IMG/VR virus record: IMGVR_UViG_3300029319_000019
Coordinates: 16,340 to 80,339 of that record
DNA length: 64,000 bases
Source: a virus
Reading direction: 5' to 3' (one strand)
In this document: positions 24,960-34,178 of the stretch, in pieces
Layout of the letters: each line of letters starts with the position of its first letter
How positions within the stretch are numbered: the stretch's first letter is position 1
Made by a program: the position numbers and the translations under genes
Notes under the pieces: model-generated
The model's database searches: none
The model's input: only the letters and a program-made list of their open reading frames with translations
What the model was told of the DNA's origin: nothing

Positions 24960-26483
24960 TTAAGCGATTCTGTACATAGTTACTGCACTAGAACCAGTTC
25001 TTCTTATTCTGAATCTGCCAACACCTGCGTATCCTGCATCGTCAGCGTCATCTTGTGATTTTACTTTCATGTTACCTACAAGTGTTACACCGGTTCCTCC
25101 AGTAAGAGTAATATCAGATGTACCGTCTGTAGCTAAACTAATTAAACTAAAGTCAAAACTATCATTATCTGCTGTTAAAGACAGTCCTGATATTAAATTA
25201 GATGCTGTATCTGTAGCTTTACTTCTATCAGCTGTAGGTGTACATTTTATAATACCTGTCAAAATATTAGCTGCAGATAATGCTGTAGTGCCATCATCTG
25301 TAGTAGCTTCAGCTCCTTGGTATTGTATAAATGCTGCCGTACTAGACGCTCTTGCATAAATAGGTTTTGCTTTTACAAATAAATTACCTGTTTCTACTGA
25401 TACATCTTGACTAGTATCTATAGTTACTGCTGTAGTTATTGATCCTCCGCTTGTATATGTTCTTAGTAATACATTACCTGCATCTCCTGATGCTGCATCT
25501 CCTCCAGATAGTGCTACATCACCTCCATTACCAGATCCTGTAGCAGTACCTGCTGAAAGTCTTAAATCACCACCATCCATATTTCCACCACCTGCAGTAG
25601 CTGCGTTTATAGCTAAAGTTGCGCCAGCAGTTCCAGACGCTGATGTTGTAGTTTGAATAGTGTATATAGATTGATATGCAGCAGTATTACCTATTGTAAT
25701 CGCTGTAGCTGTACTACCTTGTATATTTAATTGACCTGTAGCTTCACCTGTAGTTAAAGTTGATCCAGAATCATTAAGTATTGTTTTACCATTAGTATGT
25801 ACATATATACCTCTATCAGATCCATCATCACTAATATAGTTAGTATTCAAGTCAATGTTATAACTACCTGTATCCAGGTTAGCTGCTAGACTTGATAAAC
25901 TAGCTGCAAGTGTAATTGTACCTGCACCATTAGTAACAGTCATATTAGCTCCAGCTGTAAGAGTTGCTACTGATGGATAACCGTTAGTTGCATTACCTAT
26001 AAGCAGTTGTCCATTTGTAGACATTGCGTCTGTAGCTGCTATTACATTATCTGCACTAGCGTATAATAACTGACCTTTAGATATTGTAGATAATCCTGTA
26101 CCTCCATTTGTAACTCCACATTCTCCTGTAACTGTACCTGAAAAATCCATTCCAGATAAAAACCCTGCTGTTGTATTGTTACACAAGCTAAGATCTATAC
26201 CTGCTTCTAATACTGTTAATACTATATTATTTGAACTAGTTGCTACTGTTAACAAACCTGTGTCTCCAGAAGCAATACCCTTAAATACTATCTGATTTTT
26301 ATTTGTTAGTGTTGCACTAGTATATATTGTTTCTGAACTTGTCCCTGCTGTAGAAACTGCTGGAAACAACGTTTGTAGTTGTAACTTTTTAGCAGCTTTT
26401 GTACTAGAGTTAGCTACTAATAAAAATTCATTAGCATCTACGTTAGTTTTTGAAAGGGTACTTAATGATGTTATTTCTGCCAT
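24960..26483 (-). CDS. Fibre-like structural protein, 507 aa
   Basis: Residues 120-150 read GVTNGGTGLSTISKGQLLYA, a common opening of phage fibre repeats. A long Thr/Ser/Gly/Ala-rich body follows, with a GNGGDVALSGGD repeat and a C-terminal part with VGRFRIRRTGSS. The first 60 residues (ITSLSTLSKTNVDANEFLLV) probably form an anchoring strand. Composition and length suggest a trimeric fibre, perhaps carrying one of the two receptor-binding activities. No chaperone domain is seen at the end. Confidence 0.65.
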   Translation of the reverse strand: MAEITSLSTLSKTNVDANEFLLVANSSTKAAKKLQLQTLFPAVSTAGTSSETIYTSATLTNKNQIVFKGIASGDTGLLTVATSSNNIVLTVLEAGIDLSLCNNTTAGFLSGMDFSGTVTGECGVTNGGTGLSTISKGQLLYASADNVIAATDAMSTNGQLLIGNATNGYPSVATLTAGANMTVTNGAGTITLAASLSSLAANLDTGSYNIDLNTNYISDDGSDRGIYVHTNGKTILNDSGSTLTTGEATGQLNIQGSTATAITIGNTAAYQSIYTIQTTTSASGTAGATLAINAATAGGGNMDGGDLRLSAGTATGSGNGGDVALSGGDAASGDAGNVLLRTYTSGGSITTAVTIDTSQDVSVETGNLFVKAKPIYARASSTAAFIQYQGAEATTDDGTTALSAANILTGIIKCTPTADRSKATDTASNLISGLSLTADNDSFDFSLISLATDGTSDITLTGGTGVTLVGNMKVKSQDDADDAGYAGVGRFRIRRTGSSAVTMYRIA

Positions 26484-26500
26484 TTTATTTTATTGTTATG

Positions 26501-29500
26501 TTAGTTTAAATCTTCAAAACTGCTTTCGCCTGTTTCTTCTGTCTCATCCGCTCCTAGCGATCCTCCTAATTCTGTAACATCAGAAACATCATCAAAAGTA
26601 GAATCATTCACTGTTACAATAGTGCCACCAATATTAAAGGTTCCTGTAACTTCAGTATTTGAGTCACCCGTTTCTCTATATGCTGGTATGCCGCAGTCCT
26701 TACAATACTCTTTAGCAAAGCTAAGAAAATTTGATAAATAATTTTCAGTCTCATTTTGTATTTGGAAAGTTATACATTTTCTCCAACCGCTTGCTGGGTC
26801 ATTAGAAAAAGGATCTATATGCAAACCTGTATTAGATATTGCTACATATATTACTCCAGCTAGTCCAAGTGGATTTGGAACAAATGCTCTTCTTACATAT
26901 GTACCTAATGCATATGAGCCTACATTAGCAGGGTTCCAAAATTGAGAACCAGAGTTATTCCACTTATCAACACAATTTACTTGCGCTCCTGCTAAACTAG
27001 GTGTTGCTGGATCTGTGCAATTGTATATACAAGGTAATCCTTGTCTAGACATTAAGTCTTGTATAATAACCATCTTCCATGTTTCCATGTTAGAGCAGTT
27101 GTTTCCTAGTCCTGTTATATGTTTAGTGTAAAATCTATGTCCAGATCTCGCAATACACTCAGCATTATAATCTAATAAATTAGCAATACCTCTTGGAGTA
27201 CATGCTGGAATAGTTGTATCTACATCATCACAATCTTCCAAACATCCATTATATTCATATTCACAAGGACATGTAGCATCTGTATAATTTGCAGCTGGAT
27301 TATAGTTAACAGCATTTTCATCCATACACCCACATATTGAATTATCAGGACAACATGTAAGACTAAATGTTCCATCAAGACATGGGCACCCTCCTGGAGG
27401 TGGTGGATCATTAAACTCACAACACCCGTCATCTACATTTGCTAGAGGCACAGATGCACCAGCGCAGTTTACAAGATAGTTAAGTGCACTAGGATCTAAA
27501 CACCCATGAATAATATTAGTACCATTTCCATTATCGCAATCTTCTATCGCTAGTGTTACCATACCTACAAGGTGGGCGCAGGAACTGGTCAGTGCAACGT
27601 CGCCGTCAGCATCAGTGTCATATGGAAGTTCTGCATTGCCGTTAGCATTGATAAAAGCATCATCGAAGAATGCTACCGCAAACTGATATGCTCCACCAGG
27701 AAGATCAGTAATATTTATTGTTTCATTAGCTGTAAGAGTATCAACTTCAAAAGAAGACAGAGAATCTACGTCCAATATAGGATCACCACTAGTCACTGGA
27801 CCTGTAAACCAACTTCCATAAGTAATATCAACAGTCGTATGCTGTAAAACCCAAACATACCCAACACCAGCTGTGTTAGTTATATTCGCTAATAAATTTG
27901 TTGCATCTGGCAAGTTAACAGTCACAGAACCTGTAGAATTGTCATCACACAATCCTGTAGTTTCATTATAAGTTGATGTAGAATCTACTACATTACTAAA
28001 TTGTACACCTCCAGATGCATTTGCTGTTGCTTCATATTCTTCTAGTTCACAACAGTCAGTATCCAACCCTCCATTATTTTGCAAATAACCTTCGCACGCT
28101 GCTTGTGTAGGAAAGCCAAGACCAGCTGTACCTATTTCACTTACACATGTACCACATCTGTCTGGTACCCAAGTTACATTATTTCCATATAGACATGAGC
28201 CATCGTCAATAGTTGCCAGTGGATTAAAATTAGTCGCTGTTGGATCAGTGCAACCTAAAACATCTTCGGTAGGGTCTGTATCATAAACACAACTTCCATC
28301 ATCTATTACTGCATTTGGATCAAAATTAATTGCTGCTGGATCTGTACATCCAGATGTAGAAATAACAGGACAACAAGCTTCTATTGTAGATATTTGTGCT
28401 GGAGTAAATGGTACGAATACATCAACAGTTTCTTCCCAAACATTATTTGTTCCATAGTTATATGAAAAATTCACGCCTGTAGGAGCACCATGATTTTGTA
28501 TTAAAGAGCAAAGTTGAGTACTTGAACTTGTAAGATTTGCAGAATTCACAACTTTGTGAACGGCCTGGAAGGTAAATGTAGTTATGACGGTACCATCACC
28601 CATAACTAGATTAGTGTTTATGTGAAGTAAATCTAGAACGTGACCATTTCCATTACCACCTATTTGTATAGGATCACCATTTGTATTTAAAGTAGTAAAT
28701 TGAAGTGCATTACCGCTAAAGAAAGTATTTCCAATACCTATTACTTCATTTGGATTAAATGACGGATAGCACAGATAATTATTAACTAAATACTGTGCAT
28801 ATACCCAAGTATTAGATCCAGAAGCAAAATTCAGAAACTGGCCAGCAGTAGGACCATTGCTAATAATAAAACCACCAGCATTTAAAACATCAATTATGTC
28901 AGGATTTGATATACCTAAAGGTACAGTGCTAATTCTAGGAAAGTCTCCAAGTGTAGGATGAGTTTCACAAGTTACCTCTACCTCAAAATTTAAATCATTA
29001 CAACCATCAAAGTCAGGATCTATTGGTAAACATGAACCATCATCAAAAGTAGCAACTGGGTTAAAATTTGGAGAGCTTGGATTTGTACATCCTCCCTGTC
29101 CCACTGAATACTCTCCAAAAATAGTATAACACTGTTCTACTTCATCATCACCATCGTGAGTTCCATCATTATCATAAACAGCCGCTATAAAATATCTTCC
29201 ATCTTCTAAACCTGTAAATGTATGCGCACCCCCAGTTCCTGAAACTGTTGTAATTAATGTTGAATCTTGAGTTAGATAAGTAAGGCCGTCTGCTCCACCT
29301 TGTATAAATAGCTGCGCAAGTTGCACAGTTACCTGAGTAATGTTAATCTTATATAACTTATAATCAATTGGAGCAGCCTGATTACTAGTAGTAAATTCTG
29401 AAGCAGGGTTAAAAATTAAAGGAGTTGGTCCAGGAAGAACAGTATAAGGCGATGCAAAATTAACTCCTGCAAACGAAATAGTACCATCAGAAAGACTTGC

Positions 29501-30895
29501 TCCCGCAGGAGTTGATGTTGCAGGGGTCGTGCTTGTTCCTATACCTTCTTCAAATACAGGTCCTAGTACTTGTAAAAATCTACCACTACCTGCTTCTAAC
29601 TGACCTGTAGTAGCATTACAAAATACACAGGCAGCATCTTCATTTGTAGTAACAGTATTATCGTAGTTAATTGCAGATGCAGTGTCTTTACATCCAAAAG
29701 AGCTATTTACAACATCTATATCCTCTAAGATATTAAATGTCATAATATCACTACAGGCCGTTCCAGTGTTAGAATCTGTTACTGTAATTTCATATGATCC
29801 TGGGAATAAACCACTAATAGTAAAAGGAGAGGAACTTATTCCTGAAGTTGTTGCTGTGCTGTAAGTTAATGTTGGGTTATCTAAAGATAAAGCTTCTACA
29901 GTCGCAGTAAAGTTTGCTGTACCACCTGTAACAGTAACAGTGATTGTACCATCAGCTGTATCTGTAGTTGCTGCAGTTGAATTTGATAAAGTTATTTCAA
30001 AATCATCACATCCAGTAGTATACTCACAACATCCTCCATCTACATTAACATAATCATTAAGCCTTTGTGAAGTAAGAGCAATGCCATCACAATCGTTAGC
30101 ATGCGTACCACCAGGTAAATCTGTACAAGGTAATGATTGACCAACACATCCTGTTAAGTAGTAGTTTGAGGCTGTAGGATCTAAACATACACTGTTTATA
30201 ATAAGATCCCTAGCCTGCATTTGATTAAATACAAAACCACCCACAACTGTTGGTTGATCTTTTCCTGTAACATTTGGAGTTGTAGTAAATAATAAACTAC
30301 TATTATTATCAAATCCTCCTCTAGGCTTACCTAAATTTTCAGAAGTAGACCCGCTGTTTGTATATTTTATGCTATTTAAAAACTGATTTTGTAAATCAGT
30401 AGATGCTACATATGCTGCATTGCCAGAACTTAAATAATAAAAATCTTTTTTACTACTTGTATCTAAATGTGGATTTGTAGATTCTGGAAATATTACTAAC
30501 TGTTTAAATACTGCTTTATCATAATATAAAGCATCTGTAATATTATATCCAGTTTTTGAGCCTTCTTCTATAGAAAATGTAAAAGACCTTTGTAAACTTG
30601 CATATGGAACTGGTAAAGCTTGTGCTTCTGTTAGTTCATTTAAAACAACTTGACTTGTATCCCCGTTTCTAAATACAATGTCAAATGTACCTGAACCGTT
30701 GTAAGTTAGTACTATTTCATTTGTTCCGTCTCTTAGAGATTGTCTAGTATCAGAAGTGATTACACTTAAACCCTTAAGAGTAGGTGTTATAGATACAATA
30801 GGATTCTCTGCATGAGAATTGAAAATAGCGTAGTTTACGCCAGCAGCATCTTTTAGATACTTATATGAATAAAATGTCTGTAATACCTTTGACAT
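26501..30895 (-). CDS. Giant Cys-rich fibre/adhesin with SprB-like and GCTD repeats
   Basis: 1464 residues. Residues 1-180 form a mixed anchor domain (SKVLQTFYSYKYLKDAAGVN). Residues 298-389 look like a SprB-type repeat: DGTITVTVTGGTANFTATVE, later TISGLFPGSYEITVTDSN, which in Flavobacteriia builds gliding adhesins. About seven GCTD/GCMD-type units (for example GCTDPAAINFDPNAVIDDGS, GCMDENAVNYNPAANYTDA) are spread from residue 400 on. Many CxxC pairs and a CC pair suggest disulphides. A QLSxxE-type SP is absent, so it is more likely a virion fibre than a secreted protein. It would be the main adsorption device. The same repeat type recurs in the T9SS-sorted protein. Confidence 0.75.
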   Translation of the reverse strand: MSKVLQTFYSYKYLKDAAGVNYAIFNSHAENPIVSITPTLKGLSVITSDTRQSLRDGTNEIVLTYNGSGTFDIVFRNGDTSQVVLNELTEAQALPVPYASLQRSFTFSIEEGSKTGYNITDALYYDKAVFKQLVIFPESTNPHLDTSSKKDFYYLSSGNAAYVASTDLQNQFLNSIKYTNSGSTSENLGKPRGGFDNNSSLLFTTTPNVTGKDQPTVVGGFVFNQMQARDLIINSVCLDPTASNYYLTGCVGQSLPCTDLPGGTHANDCDGIALTSQRLNDYVNVDGGCCEYTTGCDDFEITLSNSTAATTDTADGTITVTVTGGTANFTATVEALSLDNPTLTYSTATTSGISSSPFTISGLFPGSYEITVTDSNTGTACSDIMTFNILEDIDVVNSSFGCKDTASAINYDNTVTTNEDAACVFCNATTGQLEAGSGRFLQVLGPVFEEGIGTSTTPATSTPAGASLSDGTISFAGVNFASPYTVLPGPTPLIFNPASEFTTSNQAAPIDYKLYKINITQVTVQLAQLFIQGGADGLTYLTQDSTLITTVSGTGGAHTFTGLEDGRYFIAAVYDNDGTHDGDDEVEQCYTIFGEYSVGQGGCTNPSSPNFNPVATFDDGSCLPIDPDFDGCNDLNFEVEVTCETHPTLGDFPRISTVPLGISNPDIIDVLNAGGFIISNGPTAGQFLNFASGSNTWVYAQYLVNNYLCYPSFNPNEVIGIGNTFFSGNALQFTTLNTNGDPIQIGGNGNGHVLDLLHINTNLVMGDGTVITTFTFQAVHKVVNSANLTSSSTQLCSLIQNHGAPTGVNFSYNYGTNNVWEETVDVFVPFTPAQISTIEACCPVISTSGCTDPAAINFDPNAVIDDGSCVYDTDPTEDVLGCTDPTATNFNPLATIDDGSCLYGNNVTWVPDRCGTCVSEIGTAGLGFPTQAACEGYLQNNGGLDTDCCELEEYEATANASGGVQFSNVVDSTSTYNETTGLCDDNSTGSVTVNLPDATNLLANITNTAGVGYVWVLQHTTVDITYGSWFTGPVTSGDPILDVDSLSSFEVDTLTANETINITDLPGGAYQFAVAFFDDAFINANGNAELPYDTDADGDVALTSSCAHLVGMVTLAIEDCDNGNGTNIIHGCLDPSALNYLVNCAGASVPLANVDDGCCEFNDPPPPGGCPCLDGTFSLTCCPDNSICGCMDENAVNYNPAANYTDATCPCEYEYNGCLEDCDDVDTTIPACTPRGIANLLDYNAECIARSGHRFYTKHITGLGNNCSNMETWKMVIIQDLMSRQGLPCIYNCTDPATPSLAGAQVNCVDKWNNSGSQFWNPANVGSYALGTYVRRAFVPNPLGLAGVIYVAISNTGLHIDPFSNDPASGWRKCITFQIQNETENYLSNFLSFAKEYCKDCGIPAYRETGDSNTEVTGTFNIGGTIVTVNDSTFDDVSDVTELGGSLGADETEETGESSFEDLN

Positions 30896-30897
30896 AA

Positions 30898-31434
30898 TTA
30901 ACAGTTACACCCACAATGTCCTGCGCACATGTCTTGGGCTGTTAGATACTTTCTTTTTGCATTGTCGATAACAGCTTGAATTTGATCTATAGTACCTTCT
31001 TCAGATGAGGTAGCTAATTCATTTTCTGCTGTTTTTAGTAATAAAAATATTTTTTGTGCTTCAACAAAATGTGGTGAACATTTGTTACAATCGCAATCAC
31101 AGTCTAATAATTCGTTAATTTTATGGGCTATACAACACAAAACATCACACGCAAAAAGTATTCCTTTACGTGCAAAAACTTGTCCATCTACAATATGGTC
31201 AATAATAAACACACCATTACCACCGCCTACTTGACTTGCTAAAACAATTCTTGTATTATCTGGTCCTCCTGGAAATGTATAATTATAAGTTCCGTTAGGC
31301 CCTGTTACTAATATTTCATGTGTGGCTTGTGGATCAGGACTTGTAACTCTAATTATAACTTTATTACAATCCGCTGTTTGAGTTGTATTTATTGCCATAT
31401 TGTTGTTAGGTTTTATTATGGTGCCTAAGGCCAT
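30898..31434 (-). CDS. Cys-rich small protein, 178 aa
   Basis: The N-terminal 110 residues are beta-rich (MAINTTQTADCNKVIIRVT; GPNGTYNYTFPGGPDN). The C-terminal half is helical with dense Cys: ACDVLCCIAHKINELL, CDCDCNKCS, then MCAGHCGCNC at the end, 15 Cys in all or nearly so. The clusters could bind zinc or an iron-sulphur centre, or form disulphides after export. It is followed two bases later by the giant fibre gene and may be a metal-dependent accessory of it. No family is recognised. Confidence 0.6.
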   Translation of the reverse strand: MALGTIIKPNNNMAINTTQTADCNKVIIRVTSPDPQATHEILVTGPNGTYNYTFPGGPDNTRIVLASQVGGGNGVFIIDHIVDGQVFARKGILFACDVLCCIAHKINELLDCDCDCNKCSPHFVEAQKIFLLLKTAENELATSSEEGTIDQIQAVIDNAKRKYLTAQDMCAGHCGCNC

Positions 31435-31449
31435 TGTTTAAATTTTTGT

Positions 31450-31490
31450 AAAAAAAGACCTACAGGGGAAACTAGTCCCCTGTGAGTCTT
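31450..31490 (-). terminator. Rho-independent terminator (minus strand)
   Basis: On the minus strand ACAGGGG and CCCCTGT pair around an eight-base loop, with a further AAGAC/GTCTT outer pairing, and are followed by a run of seven T. It follows the 167-aa structural gene, so the transcript carrying the capsid genes can end here and the giant-fibre transcript must start anew or read through. Confidence 0.8.
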
Positions 31491-31503
31491 ATATGTTAAG
31501 AGA

Positions 31504-32007
31504 TTATGCTATATCTCCAGTTTGTACGTACTCTACGAACAAAGTAATTTTACCAGCATCAATGTTGTGGTCATTGTTAAGAGTTAACAATAATTCAACA
31601 TCTGCGGCAGTATACAATAAAGTAGCGTCTCTTGCTATACCCATGTTAAGCTGTGTTAGAGCGTTTCCATCTAAAGCATAGTTGTCTACTAAAGTCATAC
31701 CAATACCTGCTGAATACTGAACTGTGTTACATGCAACTGCTGCAATGAAAGCTCCTGTAGCTCCAGTATAACCTAAAGCTAGAGTTGTTGAGTTATCATC
31801 ATCATCAGTTAATGCTGTTTCACAGTATGTATAAGCACGAAGAATTAAAGATCCTTCAGGAATGATAATACTTTTACCTGCTACATAACCGTTATCGCTG
31901 TTAGTACTTGTGCTTGGAGCATAAGATTTGTTAGTTGCTAAAGTACCGCTAACCCCTATATCCCAAACTGCTTTAACCATTGTAGGTGCATAAATGTTAT
32001 TTGCCAT
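31504..32007 (-). CDS. Structural protein, 167 aa, decoration-like
   Basis: Small Ala/Thr/Leu-rich beta protein (MANNIYAPTMVKAVWDIGVS; LALGYTGATGAFIAAVACNT). A strong terminator lies 13 bases after the stop, marking the end of an operon part with the capsid genes, as expected for an abundant head protein. Similar head-stabilising or decoration proteins follow the capsid gene in many podoviruses. The family is unknown. Confidence 0.55.
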   Translation of the reverse strand: MANNIYAPTMVKAVWDIGVSGTLATNKSYAPSTSTNSDNGYVAGKSIIIPEGSLILRAYTYCETALTDDDDNSTTLALGYTGATGAFIAAVACNTVQYSAGIGMTLVDNYALDGNALTQLNMGIARDATLLYTAADVELLLTLNNDHNIDAGKITLFVEYVQTGDIA

Positions 32008-32033
32008 TTTTTTAAAGTTTTAAAAGATTAATA

Positions 32034-32975
32034 TTATAAGTTAACGTTTGCAAATCCAGCTGAGAATAAGTAAGGATTAAGTTGTCCTTCTAAAGCTGAA
32101 GTTAAAGCTGCTGTTCCATTATCAAACGCAATGTAAATTTCAATTAAGTTATCTACACCGTGAATTTGAGAAGCTGAAGATCCGTCTTTAGTAGCTACAA
32201 TGTGGTAAACATCATAAGAGTCACCAGTTACAGTACTTTGAGTTGGAGTGTTAGGAAGTTCAACACGGTTATAAAAACCATACTGAGAACCTCTTAATTC
32301 TTCTTCCATCTCTTTAATGTAAAATCCATCACCTGCACCTCTATCTCCAGCAGTTTGATAAGTTACAGTATCTGCTGTTGTGTTAGCTGCAGGAACTGTT
32401 TCAAATACTATGTCCATGTGTACCAATTCATTTTGAACTGATCCGTCAGCTTTAACTTCACCTTTTTTGAAACCAGTAAAATCAATACTAGTACCATTGT
32501 TAGTAATACTACTTACCCAGTGAGGTAAATCAGCGTTAATAGCTGTTGTAAAAGCTGTACACTGCTCAGTTGGAGTGTTTGTACCAGCTGGATCAACGTC
32601 AATCTCATAACTCTTAAACTCAAATGGTGCCTCACCATTAGTTAAGTTAATTACTTTAATTGTGTGCTGTCCTACAGCTGCAGCGTTACCAGCTAAAGCG
32701 ATTCTACAAACCTCTGCAGTTTGAGCTGCGTGAGACTTACCGCCCCATGCTATAACATCTCTTCCGTAGATCCAAGGAGATACGATGTTTACATCAATCC
32801 CAGAGGGACCTCCTTGTACAATTCTAATTTGATCAGAATCTGCTATAGTATCATTCGGTAACAATGAAGTTGGTCCGTCAGAAGATAATTTTTGAACATC
32901 TATTGCTCCGTCTGCCAATAATCCATTAGTGTAAGATACTGCAACAGCATTTCCAATATACAAATGTCTTGCCAT
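32034..32975 (-). CDS. Structural protein, 313 aa
   Basis: A beta-rich Ala/Thr/Gly protein. It starts ARHLYIGNAVAVSYTNGLLA, contains IVSPWIYGRDVIAWGGKSH and ends LNPYLFSAGFANVNL. It is encoded next to the decoration-like gene and follows the ring protein. A head surface or tube protein is plausible. The stem GCGGCA/TGCCGC in the 39-base upstream gap (32991-33005) may affect expression. No catalytic residues are seen. Confidence 0.55.
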   Translation of the reverse strand: MARHLYIGNAVAVSYTNGLLADGAIDVQKLSSDGPTSLLPNDTIADSDQIRIVQGGPSGIDVNIVSPWIYGRDVIAWGGKSHAAQTAEVCRIALAGNAAAVGQHTIKVINLTNGEAPFEFKSYEIDVDPAGTNTPTEQCTAFTTAINADLPHWVSSITNNGTSIDFTGFKKGEVKADGSVQNELVHMDIVFETVPAANTTADTVTYQTAGDRGAGDGFYIKEMEEELRGSQYGFYNRVELPNTPTQSTVTGDSYDVYHIVATKDGSSASQIHGVDNLIEIYIAFDNGTAALTSALEGQLNPYLFSAGFANVNL

Positions 32976-32990
32976 TTTTCTAAAATTTAT

Positions 32991-33005
32991 GCGGCATTAT
33001 GCCGC
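32991..33005 (-). other. GC-rich hairpin between structural genes
   Basis: GCGGCA-TTA-TGCCGC forms a perfect six-pair stem in an otherwise A/T-rich spacer. No T run follows on the minus strand (next bases ATAAATTTTAG are close), so it is either a weak terminator or an mRNA processing/stability element before the 313-aa gene. Confidence 0.5.
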
Positions 33006-33014
33006 TATTAATAA

Positions 33015-34178
33015 TTATTCATTCTTTGTCACTTCTCCAAGCGCTGTTCTATATCGCGGATCAGAGATAGCTTCTAAAATACTACTCACTGTCATAGCAA
33101 CAATCTCTTGATGAGTGTGCTCTGGCAGTTCGCAATCAATCCCCAAAGATAAGGATATTTCTTTCGGCTTTCTTATGTACGTTATTTTTAAGGTATCTAT
33201 TATAAATATATCACTAGTGTATACATCTATAGACCTTCCTCTAATTGTTGTCAATGGAGAGGTATGTTTTGTTGTATTAAACGGGTCACTTAAAAGCGCA
33301 AATATGTCGTCTTGTTGAGAGAATCTGTTTCCCTCTTGTATTCTCGCTGAGTACTCTATTGGCTCTCTTCTTTCAGCATATGTTATATCCACAACCTGTG
33401 CTGCCTGTGCTGTAGGTGCTGTAGCTGTTGCTATAGGAGTTCCTACTATGTGACTAACACTTCCTGCGGATAAATCAAAGTTAAACCAGTCATGTTGATC
33501 TGTATCTACTACAACAATAAACTGGCCTGGAAAATTTAATGTTTCATACTCTTCCCAGTATATTTCAAACCCAGGTCCTGGGTGGTCTAATATATCCTGT
33601 ATAACTGCTTGCACATTTGCAGGATAACTTTCTGGTGTCCATCCTGTAGCTACAAAATCTGATGATGGATTCCATACTACAGCAGATGTAGGATCAACTC
33701 CTGTAGTATCAGCAACCATATCTATAGCAGTAATAAATGCTGTAGAGTCATTAGCTGCATTATTCAATACAAAATTATTTAAGTCTAGTGTAAAGAATGA
33801 TACTGCTGGGGGATTAACTAATTCAAAACTTATAGGTTTACAATTATTAATCCATATTTTAGACATTTGATTTACTAGATACATATAATCTACAGGTAGT
33901 TGAAATGTATCTACAAATATTTTTGGTTTTAACTGCTCCTTAAATGTTACAGGAGCTTCATACTCACGCACAAGTGTACGTAAATCATCTATTCTTTTTT
34001 GTGATTCTTCAAAACCTTTTCTGTACATGTTATTTCTACCGTACTTGGTGTTGATGAATCTAAACATGTTTTTGTTTAATTCAATATCTATCTCTTCAGA
34101 TAATAAACTGTCAGCTTGGAGTGAATTAATCTTATCCACTCCTTGCTGTACAGCTATATGCATTTCAGTTACATTCAT
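33015..34178 (-). CDS. Ring / head-tail adaptor protein candidate, 387 aa
   Basis: A helical N-terminal domain (MNVTEMHIAVQQGVDKINSL; RFINTKYGRNNMYRKGFEES) is followed by beta strands and a C-terminal helix set ending DCELPEHTHQEIVAMTVSSI with LEAISDPRYRTALGEV. The CELPEHxHQEIV ending is one I associate with ring proteins of crAss-like and related short-tailed phages, which sit below the portal. One base overlaps the 269-aa gene upstream, so both may be part of the same stack. The assignment is a motif memory plus position. Confidence 0.6.
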   Translation of the reverse strand: MNVTEMHIAVQQGVDKINSLQADSLLSEEIDIELNKNMFRFINTKYGRNNMYRKGFEESQKRIDDLRTLVREYEAPVTFKEQLKPKIFVDTFQLPVDYMYLVNQMSKIWINNCKPISFELVNPPAVSFFTLDLNNFVLNNAANDSTAFITAIDMVADTTGVDPTSAVVWNPSSDFVATGWTPESYPANVQAVIQDILDHPGPGFEIYWEEYETLNFPGQFIVVVDTDQHDWFNFDLSAGSVSHIVGTPIATATAPTAQAAQVVDITYAERREPIEYSARIQEGNRFSQQDDIFALLSDPFNTTKHTSPLTTIRGRSIDVYTSDIFIIDTLKITYIRKPKEISLSLGIDCELPEHTHQEIVAMTVSSILEAISDPRYRTALGEVTKNE

